From: Streptomyces koelreuteriae
GTDB taxonomy: Bacteria; Actinomycetota; Actinomycetes; Streptomycetales; Streptomycetaceae
DNA: 64,000 bases
Reading direction: 5' to 3'
NCBI RefSeq assembly: GCF_018604545.1
Contig: NZ_CP075896.1
Coordinates: forward strand, 2,480,001-2,544,000
Shown here: positions 23,152 to 31,187 of the stretch, piece after piece
Position numbering within the stretch: position 1 is the stretch's first letter
Layout: each line of letters opens with the position of its first letter
Made by a program: the position numbers and the translations under genes
The notes under the pieces: generated by a model
Databases searched by the model: none
Seen by the model: the letters and a program-made list of their open reading frames with translations, nothing else
Told to the model about the DNA's origin: nothing

Positions 23152-25659
23152 TCAGATCACCTGCTCCGACTTGCCGGGCGTGCTCGCGCCGCTGCTCTGC
23201 GGCGCGCTCGCGGTGGTGCTCGCGGGCGCGCTCGACGCCGGGCCGCTGGCCGAGTCGGAGGTGGACGGGGTGGTCGTCGGCGGAGTCGTCGTCGGCGTGG
23301 GCTCCCCGGTGTCCGTCGGCGTCGGCGTCGACGAGGGCGGCGTGGAACTCGACGGCGGCTTGGTCGGTGAGGACGGCGGCTTGGTCGGGGTCGTCGGCGG
23401 CTTGGAGGACGTCGGAGGCTTCGACGTCGTCGGCGGCTTCGACGTGGACGCCGGATCACTCGGGTCCTGCGAACCGCTCGGTTCGTCCGTCGGCGTCGGA
23501 TCGTCCGACGTGCCGAGCGTGCCGTCCGGACCCGGGTCGGTCGGGCGGCTGGTCGCAGCGCCCGTGTCGCCGCCCTCGTTCGCCGCCGGGTCGGCGCCCA
23601 GGCTGCCGTCGCCCAGGCCCTGGCTGGCCGAGGGGTTGACGCCGACCTGGTCGGACGGCGGGTTGCGGTCCTTGTCGGAGGTGGCGCCGAGGGTCACCAC
23701 GGTGCCGAGCACGGCGACGAGCAGGGCACCGGCGCCCGCGGCCACCAGGTTGCGCCGGGCCAGGCCCTTGAGACCGAGCCGGGCCTTGTGCGAGGGCGCG
23801 GCCGGGCTGTGGTGGGTGACCACGGTCGGCGCGGAGGGCTGCTGGAGCGTCGGGAAGGCCGCCGGAACACCGCCGGCCGGGGACGCCGACTCCTCGTACC
23901 GGGCGTCGGGCACCTCCTCCCCCGCGGTCGGGCCGAGCCCGATCGGGGTGCCCGAGCGGTCGGAGACCAGGGCGAGGGCGCGGCGGCCGGCGACGGTGCC
24001 GCGCTTGTCGGACAGGGCGCCGCGCAGGCCGATGGAGGCCTCCAGTTCGGCCCGGGCCCGGTCGAGCCGGCCGCCGCACAGGGCGAGGATGCCGAGCTCG
24101 TGGTGGAAGTAGGCCTCCTCGGCGACGTCCCCGGCGAGCCGGGCGGCCTCGGCGCCGGTGCGCAGGGCGCGTTCCCAGGCGCTCCAGTGCAGTCCGGCGG
24201 CGAACGCGGGGGCGGCGGTGCGGGCCAGGTGGACGGCCGGGCTCTCCTCGTCCTCGGCGGGCGGCTCGGTGAGGGGCCCGAGGACGGCCAGGGCGGCGAG
24301 GACGGCGTCGGACTCGGCGCACACCCGTTCCGGGGTGACCGAGGGGTGCCCGGCCCACCAGGAGTAGTGCTGGGCGGCGCTGCGGGCCCCGGCCTCGGCC
24401 TCGTCGGCGTATCCGGCGGCCTCCAGCTGGGCCGGCACGCCCGCGGCGAGCCGGTAGCGGGAGCCGACCGGGGAGACCAGACCGCAGTCGGCCAGTTCGC
24501 CGAGGGCGGCGTCCGCGTGGGTGTCGCCGACCAGGGCGGGCAGATGCGCCTGGTGCGGGACCTCGCCGCCGAGGGCCACGGCGAAGCGCAGGGTGGCGCG
24601 GGCGGAGGCGCTCAGCCGGGCGGCGAGCAGCGGGGCGGGGGCGGCGGCCTCGCCGAGCGCGGGCAGCGGTACGTCGTCGCCGTCGGCGGCGTCGCAGCCC
24701 TCGGCCGGGGGCGCGTCCTCGAAGACGCCGAACTCGTCGACGGCGCTCGTCCCGGCGCGCAGCCGGTCGCGCTGCCGCAGCAGGGCACCGGCCTGGACGA
24801 AGCGCAGCGGCAGGCCCTCGGACTCGAACCAGAGGTCGCCCGCCCAGTTGGACTCCTCGTCGGTGAGGGTCCGGCCCACCGCGTGCTCCAGCAGGTCGAG
24901 TCCGGCCGCGCGGTCCAGGCCGCCGAGGGCGACCTCCTCGACGGCGGAGTCGGCGGAGGGAGCGGGCACGTCGGGGGTGGCGCCCAGCAGGAAGGCGCAC
25001 TCCGGGGTCGCCTCCAGCAGCTCGTCGAGCGCGGCGCCGCCGAACTCGAGGTCGTCGAGGACGACGACCGCGCCGATCTCACGGAGGTGGGTGAGCAGTT
25101 CGTCCCGGTCCGGGCGGTACAGGGGGGCGTTGAAGACGGCGCGGAAGAGGTCGTGCCGCAGGTCCTCGCAGGTGCGGCCGAAGCCGCCCAGGCGGACGAC
25201 GCCGTCGGGGGCGAGGTCCGCGCAGTCCTCGGCGACGAGGTCGAGGAGGCGGGTGCGGCCCGAGCCGGCGGGTCCGGTGAGGCGGACGGAGCGGCCGCGG
25301 GCGAGCAGGCGCACCAGTTGCTCGCGTTCGTCCTGGCGGGCCAGCAGCGGCAGGGCGGGACGCGCGGGGCCGGGCGGGACGGGCGGCCGGGCCGCGCGCT
25401 CGGCCTCGGCGCGTTCGGCCGGGGTGAGCTTCACGGGCCGGGCGGGCCGTTCGGCGGGCGGGCAGACCTCTATTTCGCTGCCGTCGACGGGGTTGACGGT
25501 CAGCAGGAAGTCGCCGGCGACGAGCCGCACGGTGCGGGCGAGTGCGGGCGCGTGCTGCGCGAAGTCGGGTGTGAGGGAGTCCCGGGGCGGGCGCTGGCGC
25601 GGCCCCTGGCCGTCGCCCTCGTGGCCGTACTCCTCGGGTCCCCGGGTGTTCGGGTCCAT
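23152..25659 (-). CDS. Membrane-anchored STAND-like NTPase-fold protein with degenerate P-loop
   Basis: The 835-residue protein has a disordered N-terminus. An AAA/STAND-like NTPase module (about 100-330) contains GPAGSGRT at 129-136, where the Walker A lysine is replaced by Arg135, and a Walker B-like VVVLDDLEF at about 198-206. A helical, TPR-like region follows (about 350-610), and then one transmembrane segment at about 632-656. The last 175 residues are Ser/Thr/Pro-rich, with SKPPT and TPTKPP repeats, and would lie outside the membrane as a wall-spanning stalk. This suggests a sensor or scaffold linking the cell wall to a cytoplasmic switch. No catalytic effector domain is visible. Function unknown. 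Confidence 0.7.
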   Translation of the reverse strand: MDPNTRGPEEYGHEGDGQGPRQRPPRDSLTPDFAQHAPALARTVRLVAGDFLLTVNPVDGSEIEVCPPAERPARPVKLTPAERAEAERAARPPVPPGPARPALPLLARQDEREQLVRLLARGRSVRLTGPAGSGRTRLLDLVAEDCADLAPDGVVRLGGFGRTCEDLRHDLFRAVFNAPLYRPDRDELLTHLREIGAVVVLDDLEFGGAALDELLEATPECAFLLGATPDVPAPSADSAVEEVALGGLDRAAGLDLLEHAVGRTLTDEESNWAGDLWFESEGLPLRFVQAGALLRQRDRLRAGTSAVDEFGVFEDAPPAEGCDAADGDDVPLPALGEAAAPAPLLAARLSASARATLRFAVALGGEVPHQAHLPALVGDTHADAALGELADCGLVSPVGSRYRLAAGVPAQLEAAGYADEAEAGARSAAQHYSWWAGHPSVTPERVCAESDAVLAALAVLGPLTEPPAEDEESPAVHLARTAAPAFAAGLHWSAWERALRTGAEAARLAGDVAEEAYFHHELGILALCGGRLDRARAELEASIGLRGALSDKRGTVAGRRALALVSDRSGTPIGLGPTAGEEVPDARYEESASPAGGVPAAFPTLQQPSAPTVVTHHSPAAPSHKARLGLKGLARRNLVAAGAGALLVAVLGTVVTLGATSDKDRNPPSDQVGVNPSASQGLGDGSLGADPAANEGGDTGAATSRPTDPGPDGTLGTSDDPTPTDEPSGSQDPSDPASTSKPPTTSKPPTSSKPPTTPTKPPSSPTKPPSSSTPPSSTPTPTDTGEPTPTTTPPTTTPSTSDSASGPASSAPASTTASAPQSSGASTPGKSEQVI

Positions 25660-25927
25660 AAGTCAAGCCCCCCAAAAGCGGGTGTGTGCTGTGAAAGCCC
25701 TTCCCGGCCTTGCTGCACACCGCGCTGTCGCTTCTGGTCCGGGCCCGCTCGAAGGGTGGCAAGGCAGCGGGCAGCCGAACCCTAAACCTTCGCACAGTAT
25801 CTACGACAGTCCGGGGTACCGCGGCGTCCGAGACGTCACGGTCTCGTGAGGATTGTGCGCGTCGCACGATTCGACGACGTCCGTCCGGGTCCTCCCCGGT
25901 CTCCCGGTTCCCACCCGTACGTCGGCG
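25660..25927. other. 268-bp gap upstream of the NTPase-like gene
   Basis: The stretch separates two leftward genes and must hold the promoter of the gene at 23152-25659. It is somewhat less GC-rich near 25770-25810. I find no supported gene, hairpin or operator in it. Confidence 0.5.
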
Positions 25928-26251
25928 TCACACGCGGGGCAGTGTCTCCACCCCGATGCCCCCTTCGATCGCCAGGATCCGGTGCAGGCGGGTGGCCACC
26001 AGCAGGCGCTGCATCTGCGGCGGTACACCGCGCAGCACCAGGCGCCGGCCGCAGCGGCCGGCCCGCCGGTGGGCTCCCATGATCACACCCAGTCCGGTGG
26101 CGTCCCAGGAGTCCAGTTCGGACAGGTCGAGCACGAGGTCGCCGACTCCGTCGTCGACGGCCGAGTGCAGGACCGTACGGGCGTCCGCCGCGCTCCGGAC
26201 GTCGAGGCGGCCCCCGACGACCAGCTCGGCGTGGTCGCCCCTGATGTGCAT
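25928..26251 (-). CDS. STAS domain protein (anti-sigma factor antagonist-like)
   Basis: The 107-residue single STAS domain has HAELVVGGRLDVRSAADARTVLHSAV, the central LVLDLSELDSWDATGLGVIMGAHRRA and a C-terminal amphipathic helix. In SpoIIAA-type antagonists the loop is DSSG, with the second serine phosphorylated by an anti-sigma kinase. Here the loop is DATG, so a threonine occupies the phospho-site. The protein could still be regulated by a Ser/Thr kinase, or may work without phosphorylation. No cognate anti-sigma kinase or sigma factor is adjacent. Streptomyces have many orphan STAS proteins, and the partner cannot be named. Confidence 0.85.
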   Translation of the reverse strand: MHIRGDHAELVVGGRLDVRSAADARTVLHSAVDDGVGDLVLDLSELDSWDATGLGVIMGAHRRAGRCGRRLVLRGVPPQMQRLLVATRLHRILAIEGGIGVETLPRV

Positions 26252-26401
26252 ATGCGCTCCCCGTGCGTGCGTCTCGTGCTCCGCGTTTCTGATGCCGGTG
26301 ATGCAACCTCTGACTGTGTGGAGGCGGCAGAGGTTGCTTCTTGTAAGCGAACCGATACCGAATTCACCCGGGGGTGTGATGCCCCCGGGGCATGTGCGGT
26401 T

Positions 26402-27250
26402 TCAGTGCTTGTAGAAGCCCTGCCCGCTCTTGCGTCCGATGTCACCGGCGTCAACCATCCGGCGCATCAGTTCGGGAGCCGCGAACTTCTCGTCCTGGGA
26501 CTCGGTGTAGATGTTGTTCGTGGCGTGCAGCAGGATGTCGACGCCCGTCAGGTCCGCCGTCGCCAGCGGTCCCATGGCGTGGCCGAAGCCCAGCTTGCAG
26601 GCGAGGTCGATGTCCTCGGCGCTCGCCACGCCCGACTCCTGCAGCTTCGCGGCCTCGACGACCAGGGCGCAGATGAGACGGGTCGTCACGAAGCCGGCGA
26701 CGTCGCGGTTGACGACGATGCAGGTCTTGCCGACGGACTCGGCGAACTCCCGGGCCTTGGCCAGGGTTTCATCGCTGGTCTTGTAGCCGCGGACCAGTTC
26801 GCACAGCTGCATCATCGGCACCGGCGAGAAGAAGTGCGCGCCGACGACCCGCTCGGGGCGCTCCGTCGCGGCCGCGATCTTGGTGATCGGGATGGCGGAG
26901 GTGTTGGAGGCGAGGATCGCCTCGTCCTTCACGAGCTTGTCGAGCGTGCGGAAGATCTCGTGCTTGATCTCGAGCTTCTCGAACACGGCCTCCACGACGA
27001 CGTCCGCGTCGGCCACGGCGTCCAGGTCGGTGGTGGCGGTGATCCGGGCGACGGCGGCGTCGGCGTCGTGCGCCTCCAGCTTGCCCTTGGCGACGAACTT
27101 GTCGTACGAGGCCTTGATGCCGTCAGTACCCCGCTTCAACGCCTCGTCGGTGACGTCGCGCAGGACGACGTCCCAGCCCGCCTGCGCCGAGACCTGGGCG
27201 ATACCGGCTCCCATGAGGCCGGCTCCGATGACGGCGAGCTTCCCTGCCAC
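26402..27250 (-). CDS. 3-hydroxybutyryl-CoA dehydrogenase
   Basis: The 282-residue NAD(P)-dependent dehydrogenase oxidises 3-hydroxyacyl-CoA or reduces acetoacetyl-CoA. It has an N-terminal Rossmann motif GAGLMGAGIAQ (about residues 8-18), the catalytic His-Glu region VVGAHFFSPVPMMQLCELVRG, and the C-terminal dimerisation domain with GFVTTRLI and DIGRKSGQGFYKH. The GTG at 27250 is preferred because GGGAG lies eight bases upstream; a longer frame back to 27301 has no signal. It would follow the thiolase at 8.7 kb in making butyryl-CoA precursors, although the two genes are 17 kb apart. Confidence 0.93.
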   Translation of the reverse strand: MAGKLAVIGAGLMGAGIAQVSAQAGWDVVLRDVTDEALKRGTDGIKASYDKFVAKGKLEAHDADAAVARITATTDLDAVADADVVVEAVFEKLEIKHEIFRTLDKLVKDEAILASNTSAIPITKIAAATERPERVVGAHFFSPVPMMQLCELVRGYKTSDETLAKAREFAESVGKTCIVVNRDVAGFVTTRLICALVVEAAKLQESGVASAEDIDLACKLGFGHAMGPLATADLTGVDILLHATNNIYTESQDEKFAAPELMRRMVDAGDIGRKSGQGFYKH

Positions 27251-27378
27251 GTTACGACTCCCTGCTGACACGGCTCTTATGTATGCCTCTCGGGCGGACA
27301 CTAGCGTTCGTGAGGCGCTGTGTGACCGCTAAGTAACGCGCGTCACGTCTCACATGACGGACATCACACCGGGCAGGG

Positions 27379-28020
27379 TCAGGGAGCGCCTCGTACGGCG
27401 TAGTTGAGCACCTTCTCGCTCAACAGCTCCTCGATGTCGTCGAGGAGGACGAGCATCTCTCGTGACACTTCGTCCGGGTTGCGCCCCTTGACCATCTCGC
27501 GGCCGACGGCGACGAAGACGGTGCCGTGGATCCAGCAGATCTGACCGGCGATCAGCCCCGGCAGCGGGTCGCCGGCACCGGCACCGGTCTCCTCACGGAG
27601 GGTCGCCTCCAGGTTGTCCTGGACCTCCTGCTGGATGCTCCACAGCCGGGAGCGCAGCGGCGGCGCCTCGTCGATGCAGCGCATGAAGCGGTCGTAGCCC
27701 TCGATGAGGCCCATCCGGGGGGAGACGGCCTCGGTCTCGGCGCGCAGTTCGCGCAGGACCGCCCGGGCGGCCGACTCTCCCTCGTCCCGGCCGCGCACCC
27801 AGCGGGAGAGGCGGTCGACGACGCCCTGGGAGCGGTCGAAGAAGAGGTCCTCCTTGGCCGGGAAGTAGTTGTAGACGGTGTTCACGGAGACGTCGGCCGC
27901 CTCCGCCACGTCCGCGATCGTCACCGTCACGAACCCGTGCTCCAGGAACAGCCCGGTGGCGATGTCCGAGATGCGCTGCCTGGTCTCGCGCTTCTTCCGT
28001 TCCCTGAGCCCCTCAGCCAT
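27379..28020 (-). CDS. TetR family transcriptional regulator
   Basis: The 213-residue protein has a TetR N-terminal helix-turn-helix (REKKRETRQRISDIATGLFLEHGFVTVTIADVAEAADVSVNTVYNYFPAKEDLFF, written here only as landmark residues 8-62). The ligand-binding part is helical, with C-terminal VREMVKGRNPDEVSREML-like segments. It is divergent from the ABC exporter at 28.1 kb, with 103 bp between the starts. This is the usual layout for a TetR repressor controlling an efflux pump that exports its inducer. AAAACTT (28051-28057) and CAAACTT (28068-28074) are imperfect direct repeats in that gap, but no convincing palindromic operator is seen. Confidence 0.9.
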   Translation of the reverse strand: MAEGLRERKKRETRQRISDIATGLFLEHGFVTVTIADVAEAADVSVNTVYNYFPAKEDLFFDRSQGVVDRLSRWVRGRDEGESAARAVLRELRAETEAVSPRMGLIEGYDRFMRCIDEAPPLRSRLWSIQQEVQDNLEATLREETGAGAGDPLPGLIAGQICWIHGTVFVAVGREMVKGRNPDEVSREMLVLLDDIEELLSEKVLNYAVRGAP

Positions 28021-28123
28021 GTCCGAATCCTAGCTTCCCTGGGGCTTCTCAAAACTTGGGGTCATTGCAAACTTTAAGAGACTCTGTTTTTCTGTGGCCA
28101 TGAACAACATGGAGAACAGGGGC

Positions 28124-28906
28124 ATGGCGATCATCAGTACGGCTGGACTGGCGCGTACCTTCCAGACGAAGCGCGGCCCGGTGCCCGCCGTGCGCGGCAT
28201 CGATCTGACCGTCCGCGAGGGCGAGATCCTCGGCTTCCTCGGCCCGAACGGCGCCGGCAAGACGACCACCCTGCGGATGCTGACGACCCTGCTGGAGCCG
28301 ACCGGCGGAGCCGCCACCGTCGCGGGCCACGACCTGGCGACCGACCCGGCCGGGGTGCGGCGGGCCTGCGGCTACGTGGCGCAGTCCGGCGGCGTGGACC
28401 CGGGCATCACCGTGCGGGAGGAGCTGGTCACCCAGGGGCGCCTGTACCGGCTGAGCAGGGCGGACGCCGCCGAGCGCGCCGAGGAGCTGGCGCGCGACCT
28501 GGGCCTTGCCGACCTGCTCGAGAGCAAGTGCGCCGCGCTCTCCGGCGGACAGCGGCGGCGTCTGGACATCGCGATGGCGCTCACCCACCGCCCGAAGGTG
28601 CTGTTCCTCGACGAGCCGACGACCGGTCTCGACCCCGGCAGGCGGGCCGACCTGTGGGACCTGGTGCGCCGGCTGCGCGACGAGCACGGCACGACCGTCT
28701 TCCTGACCACCCACTACCTCGACGAGGCCGACGCGCTCTCCGACCGGCTGGTCGTCGTCGACCGGGGCGTGGTGGTCGCCGAGGGCACCCCGAGCGCGCT
28801 GAAGCTCCGCCACGGCGGCTCGATCGACGCCTCGCTCCAGGACACGTTCCTCGCCATCACCGGGCGCAGCGCCGACCCCGCCGACCGGGCCCCCGTCGCC
28901 GTATAG
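28124..28906 (+). CDS. ABC transporter ATP-binding protein, DrrA-like
   Basis: The 260-residue ATPase of the daunorubicin-resistance (DrrA) type has GPNGAGKTTT, the Q-loop YVAQSGGVDPGITVREEL, the signature LSGGQRRRLDIAMALTHRP, Walker B VLFLDEPTTGLD and H-loop TTHYLDEAD. It pairs with the permease 28 bp downstream to form an efflux pump, probably for a small toxic or self-made compound, under the divergent TetR gene. The start is uncertain. ATG 28124 has AGGGG close upstream. ATG 28100 and GTG 28094 are in frame, and TTGCAA (28065-28070) with a weak TTTTCT 17 bp later would place a leaderless start at 28100. Confidence 0.9.
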   Translation: MAIISTAGLARTFQTKRGPVPAVRGIDLTVREGEILGFLGPNGAGKTTTLRMLTTLLEPTGGAATVAGHDLATDPAGVRRACGYVAQSGGVDPGITVREELVTQGRLYRLSRADAAERAEELARDLGLADLLESKCAALSGGQRRRLDIAMALTHRPKVLFLDEPTTGLDPGRRADLWDLVRRLRDEHGTTVFLTTHYLDEADALSDRLVVVDRGVVVAEGTPSALKLRHGGSIDASLQDTFLAITGRSADPADRAPVAV

Positions 28907-28934
28907 GCGCGAGAGAGGAAACAGAGGACTCCCG

Positions 28935-29684
28935 ATGCTGTTGCACGACACCGCGCTCGTCTACGGGCGCTATCTCCGCCAGTCCCTGCGCTCCCGTTTC
29001 GCGCTGCTCTTCGGCGTGCTGATGCCGCTGCTCTATCTGCTGTTCTTCGGTCCCCTGCTCACGGATCTGCCGCTCGGTGAGCGGGGCAGCTCCTGGCAGG
29101 TGCTCGTCCCCGGGCTGCTGCTCCAACTGGGTCTGTTCGGGGCGTCGTTCGCCGGCTTCTCGATCATCATCGAGAAGGGACAGGGGGTGGTCGAACGCAT
29201 GCGCGTCACCCCGGTCAGCCGGCTGGCCCTGCTGCTGGGCCGGGTGCTGCGGGACGCCACGGTGTTCGTCTTCCAGGCGGTGCTGCTGGTGCTGGCGGCG
29301 GTGGCGATGGGCCTGCGGGCCCCGCTGGCCGGTGTGCTGATCGGCTTCGGGTTCGTCGCCCTGCTCTCGCTCTCGCTGGCCTCGCTGTCGTACGCGCTGG
29401 CCATGAAGCTGGACACCCCGCAGAGCTTCGGCCCGGCGATCAACGCGCTGACCATGCCGTCCATGCTGCTGTCCGGCCTGATGCTCCCGATGACCCTGGG
29501 CCCGGCCTGGCTGGACGTCCTGTCGCACCTCATGCCGTTCCGCTATCTGGTGGACGCGGTGCGCGAGGCATACGTCGGCGGCTACACGACATGGCCCATG
29601 CTCTACGGCGTTCTGGTGGCCGTCGGCCTCACGGCGCTGTCCGTGACAGTGGGCACACGCGTGTTCCGAACCGCCGGAGCGTAA
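28935..29684 (+). CDS. ABC-2 type permease, DrrB-like
   Basis: The 249-residue integral membrane protein has six hydrophobic segments and the conserved DrrB elements GFSIIIEKGQGVVERMRVTPVSR (ATPase contact loop), MPSMLLSGLMLPM and HLMPFRYLVDAVREAY. A GAGAGGAAACAGAGGA region provides its ribosome-binding site. With the DrrA-like ATPase it forms a complete exporter. The cobalamin adenosyltransferase starts 13 bp downstream and is probably co-transcribed, although no functional link is known. Confidence 0.9.
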   Translation: MLLHDTALVYGRYLRQSLRSRFALLFGVLMPLLYLLFFGPLLTDLPLGERGSSWQVLVPGLLLQLGLFGASFAGFSIIIEKGQGVVERMRVTPVSRLALLLGRVLRDATVFVFQAVLLVLAAVAMGLRAPLAGVLIGFGFVALLSLSLASLSYALAMKLDTPQSFGPAINALTMPSMLLSGLMLPMTLGPAWLDVLSHLMPFRYLVDAVREAYVGGYTTWPMLYGVLVAVGLTALSVTVGTRVFRTAGA

Positions 29685-29697
29685 CTACGCTGGCCAC

Positions 29698-30270
29698 ATG
29701 GTCAATCTGACGCGCATCTACACCAGGACCGGCGACCAGGGCACCACCGCCCTCGGCGACATGAGCAGGGTCGCCAAGACCGACCTCAGGATCTCCGCGT
29801 ACGCCGACGCCAACGAGGCGAACGCGGCGATCGGCACCGCGATCGCCCTGGGCGGCCTGGACGAGGAGGTCGTCAAGGTCCTCACCCGTGTGCAGAACGA
29901 CCTGTTCGACGTGGGTGCGGACCTGTCGACGCCGGTGGTGGAGAACCCGGAGTTCCCGCCGCTGCGGGTCGAGCAGTTCTACATCGACAAGCTGGAGGCG
30001 GACTGCGACCGCTTCCTCGAACAGGTGGAGAAGCTCCGCTCCTTCATCCTTCCGGGCGGCACCCCGGGCGCGGCCCTGCTCCATCAGGCCTGCACGGTCG
30101 TACGCCGGGCGGAGCGCTCGACGTGGGCCGCCCTGGAGGTGCACGGCGAGACGATGAACCCCCTGACGGCGACCTACCTCAACCGCGCCTCCGACCTGCT
30201 GTTCATCCTCGCGAGGACGGCGAACAAGCAGGTCGGAGACGTGTTGTGGGTGCCGGGCGGAGAGCGCTAG
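29698..30270 (+). CDS. Cob(I)alamin adenosyltransferase, PduO type
   Basis: The 190-residue enzyme transfers adenosyl from ATP to cob(I)alamin to make coenzyme B12, needed by methylmalonyl-CoA and isobutyryl-CoA mutases. PduO hallmarks are the N-terminal ATP-binding TRTGDQGTTALGD, RISAYADANEANAAIG, LFDVGADLSTP, FILPGGTPGAALLHQACTVVRRAERS, and LNRASDLLFILAR near the C-terminus. Length is normal. It lies 20 kb from meaB and the epimerase, so the window holds several partners of the B12 mutase but not the mutase. Its TAG shares the palindrome CTAG with the convergent gene's stop. I see no cobalamin riboswitch upstream. Confidence 0.93.
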   Translation: MVNLTRIYTRTGDQGTTALGDMSRVAKTDLRISAYADANEANAAIGTAIALGGLDEEVVKVLTRVQNDLFDVGADLSTPVVENPEFPPLRVEQFYIDKLEADCDRFLEQVEKLRSFILPGGTPGAALLHQACTVVRRAERSTWAALEVHGETMNPLTATYLNRASDLLFILARTANKQVGDVLWVPGGER

Positions 30271-30455
30271 GTTCTCCCCCGCGCCGCGTGCCAGACGCCG
30301 TTGGCGGAGAGGACCCCGCCGACGATCATCATCACGATGCCGACCTTGGTGAGGGTGACGACGGGGACGTCCACGTCTCCGGTGAAGCGCCACAGCAGCA
30401 GGCCGATCAGGAAGGTGACGACGCCTTCGGTCACATACTGCTTCGCCTTGGTCAT
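30267..30455 (-). CDS. Small two-helix membrane protein (DUF5708-like)
   Basis: The 62-residue protein has two hydrophobic segments, GVVTFLIGLLLWRF (about 11-24) and VGIVMMIVGGVLSANGV (about 38-54), joined by a short TGDVDVPVVTLTK loop. It resembles the small Streptomyces membrane family DUF5708; the family name is from memory and should be checked. Its ATG overlaps the stop of the upstream membrane-protein gene (ATGA), and its TAG overlaps the stop of the convergent adenosyltransferase. Function unknown. Confidence 0.65.
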   Translation of the reverse strand: MTKAKQYVTEGVVTFLIGLLLWRFTGDVDVPVVTLTKVGIVMMIVGGVLSANGVWHAARGRT

Positions 30456-31036
30456 GACGGGATCCTTTCCTTCGATGTGCTGACGGTGGTGTCCTGCTCC
30501 CCGGCGGAGGGCTTGCGCGGCCAGACGAAGTAGCTCAGCGCGATCAGGCCGTGGATGCCGGCCGCGCGCCAGGCCACGTAGCGCCAGCTCTCCAGGGAGG
30601 TGACGCGGCTCGGGTCGTCCACGTACCAGATGGCTCCCTGGAGCAGCACGGTCGCGACGACCGCGCCGATCAGCGTGCCCAGCCAGATCCTGGCCTCGTG
30701 GCGCGCGCGGGCCATGCCGCCCTGCGGGGGCTTCTGCGGTGGCGGGGCGCCGCCGAACCGGTGGGCCGCGTGGCCGTCGAGCCACTTCACGGTGCGGTGG
30801 CCGTGCCCGACGGTGTAGCCGATGTACAGCGCGGCCAGGCCGTGGGTCCAGTTCGGGTCGGCACCGTTCTTCAGGTCCAGCGCGGTGGCGATCAGCAGCA
30901 CGACCTCCAGCAGCGGCTCGCACAGCAGCAGCGCCAGGCCGGTGCGCGGCATCTTCAGCAGGTAGCGGGCGCCCAGTCCGGCGGCCAGCAGTACCCAGAA
31001 GCCGATCTCGCAGGCGGCGATCAAGGCGACGATCAC
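30452..31036 (-). CDS. Integral membrane protein of unknown function
   Basis: The 194-residue protein has an N-terminal hydrophobic pair (about 1-26 and 31-53), a central polar region with HGHRTVKWLDGHAAHRF and PPPQKPPQ, and two further segments (about 118-135 and 155-170). The opening layout suggests a 2TM-like or YIP-type small membrane family, but I do not recognise a named domain. It is translationally coupled to the 62-residue membrane gene and divergent from the sensor kinase at 31188. A GAGAGGAG sequence at 31041-31048 serves as ribosome-binding site. Confidence 0.65.
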   Translation of the reverse strand: MIVALIAACEIGFWVLLAAGLGARYLLKMPRTGLALLLCEPLLEVVLLIATALDLKNGADPNWTHGLAALYIGYTVGHGHRTVKWLDGHAAHRFGGAPPPQKPPQGGMARARHEARIWLGTLIGAVVATVLLQGAIWYVDDPSRVTSLESWRYVAWRAAGIHGLIALSYFVWPRKPSAGEQDTTVSTSKERIPS

Positions 31037-31187
31037 GGTTCGCTCCTCTCGGTCACCTTCAAGGCTTCCGGTCGGGGCGGCCGGAATCGTCGTCGTGACT
31101 GACGAAAGCGCCGTACATCGAAAGATGCAGCCAGGGACCCTACGCGGGGATCACGCACAAGGCGTCCCTGCCGTGTTGGATGGAGTC

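Noticed and set aside
23788..25785. A 665-residue Gly/Glu-rich frame opposite the NTPase-like gene
   Set aside because: It is a compositional shadow; the opposite frame has clear NTPase, transmembrane and stalk features.
29600..29697. Cobalamin riboswitch before the adenosyltransferase
   Set aside because: The gene is 13 bp after the permease and there is no room or B12-box-like sequence.
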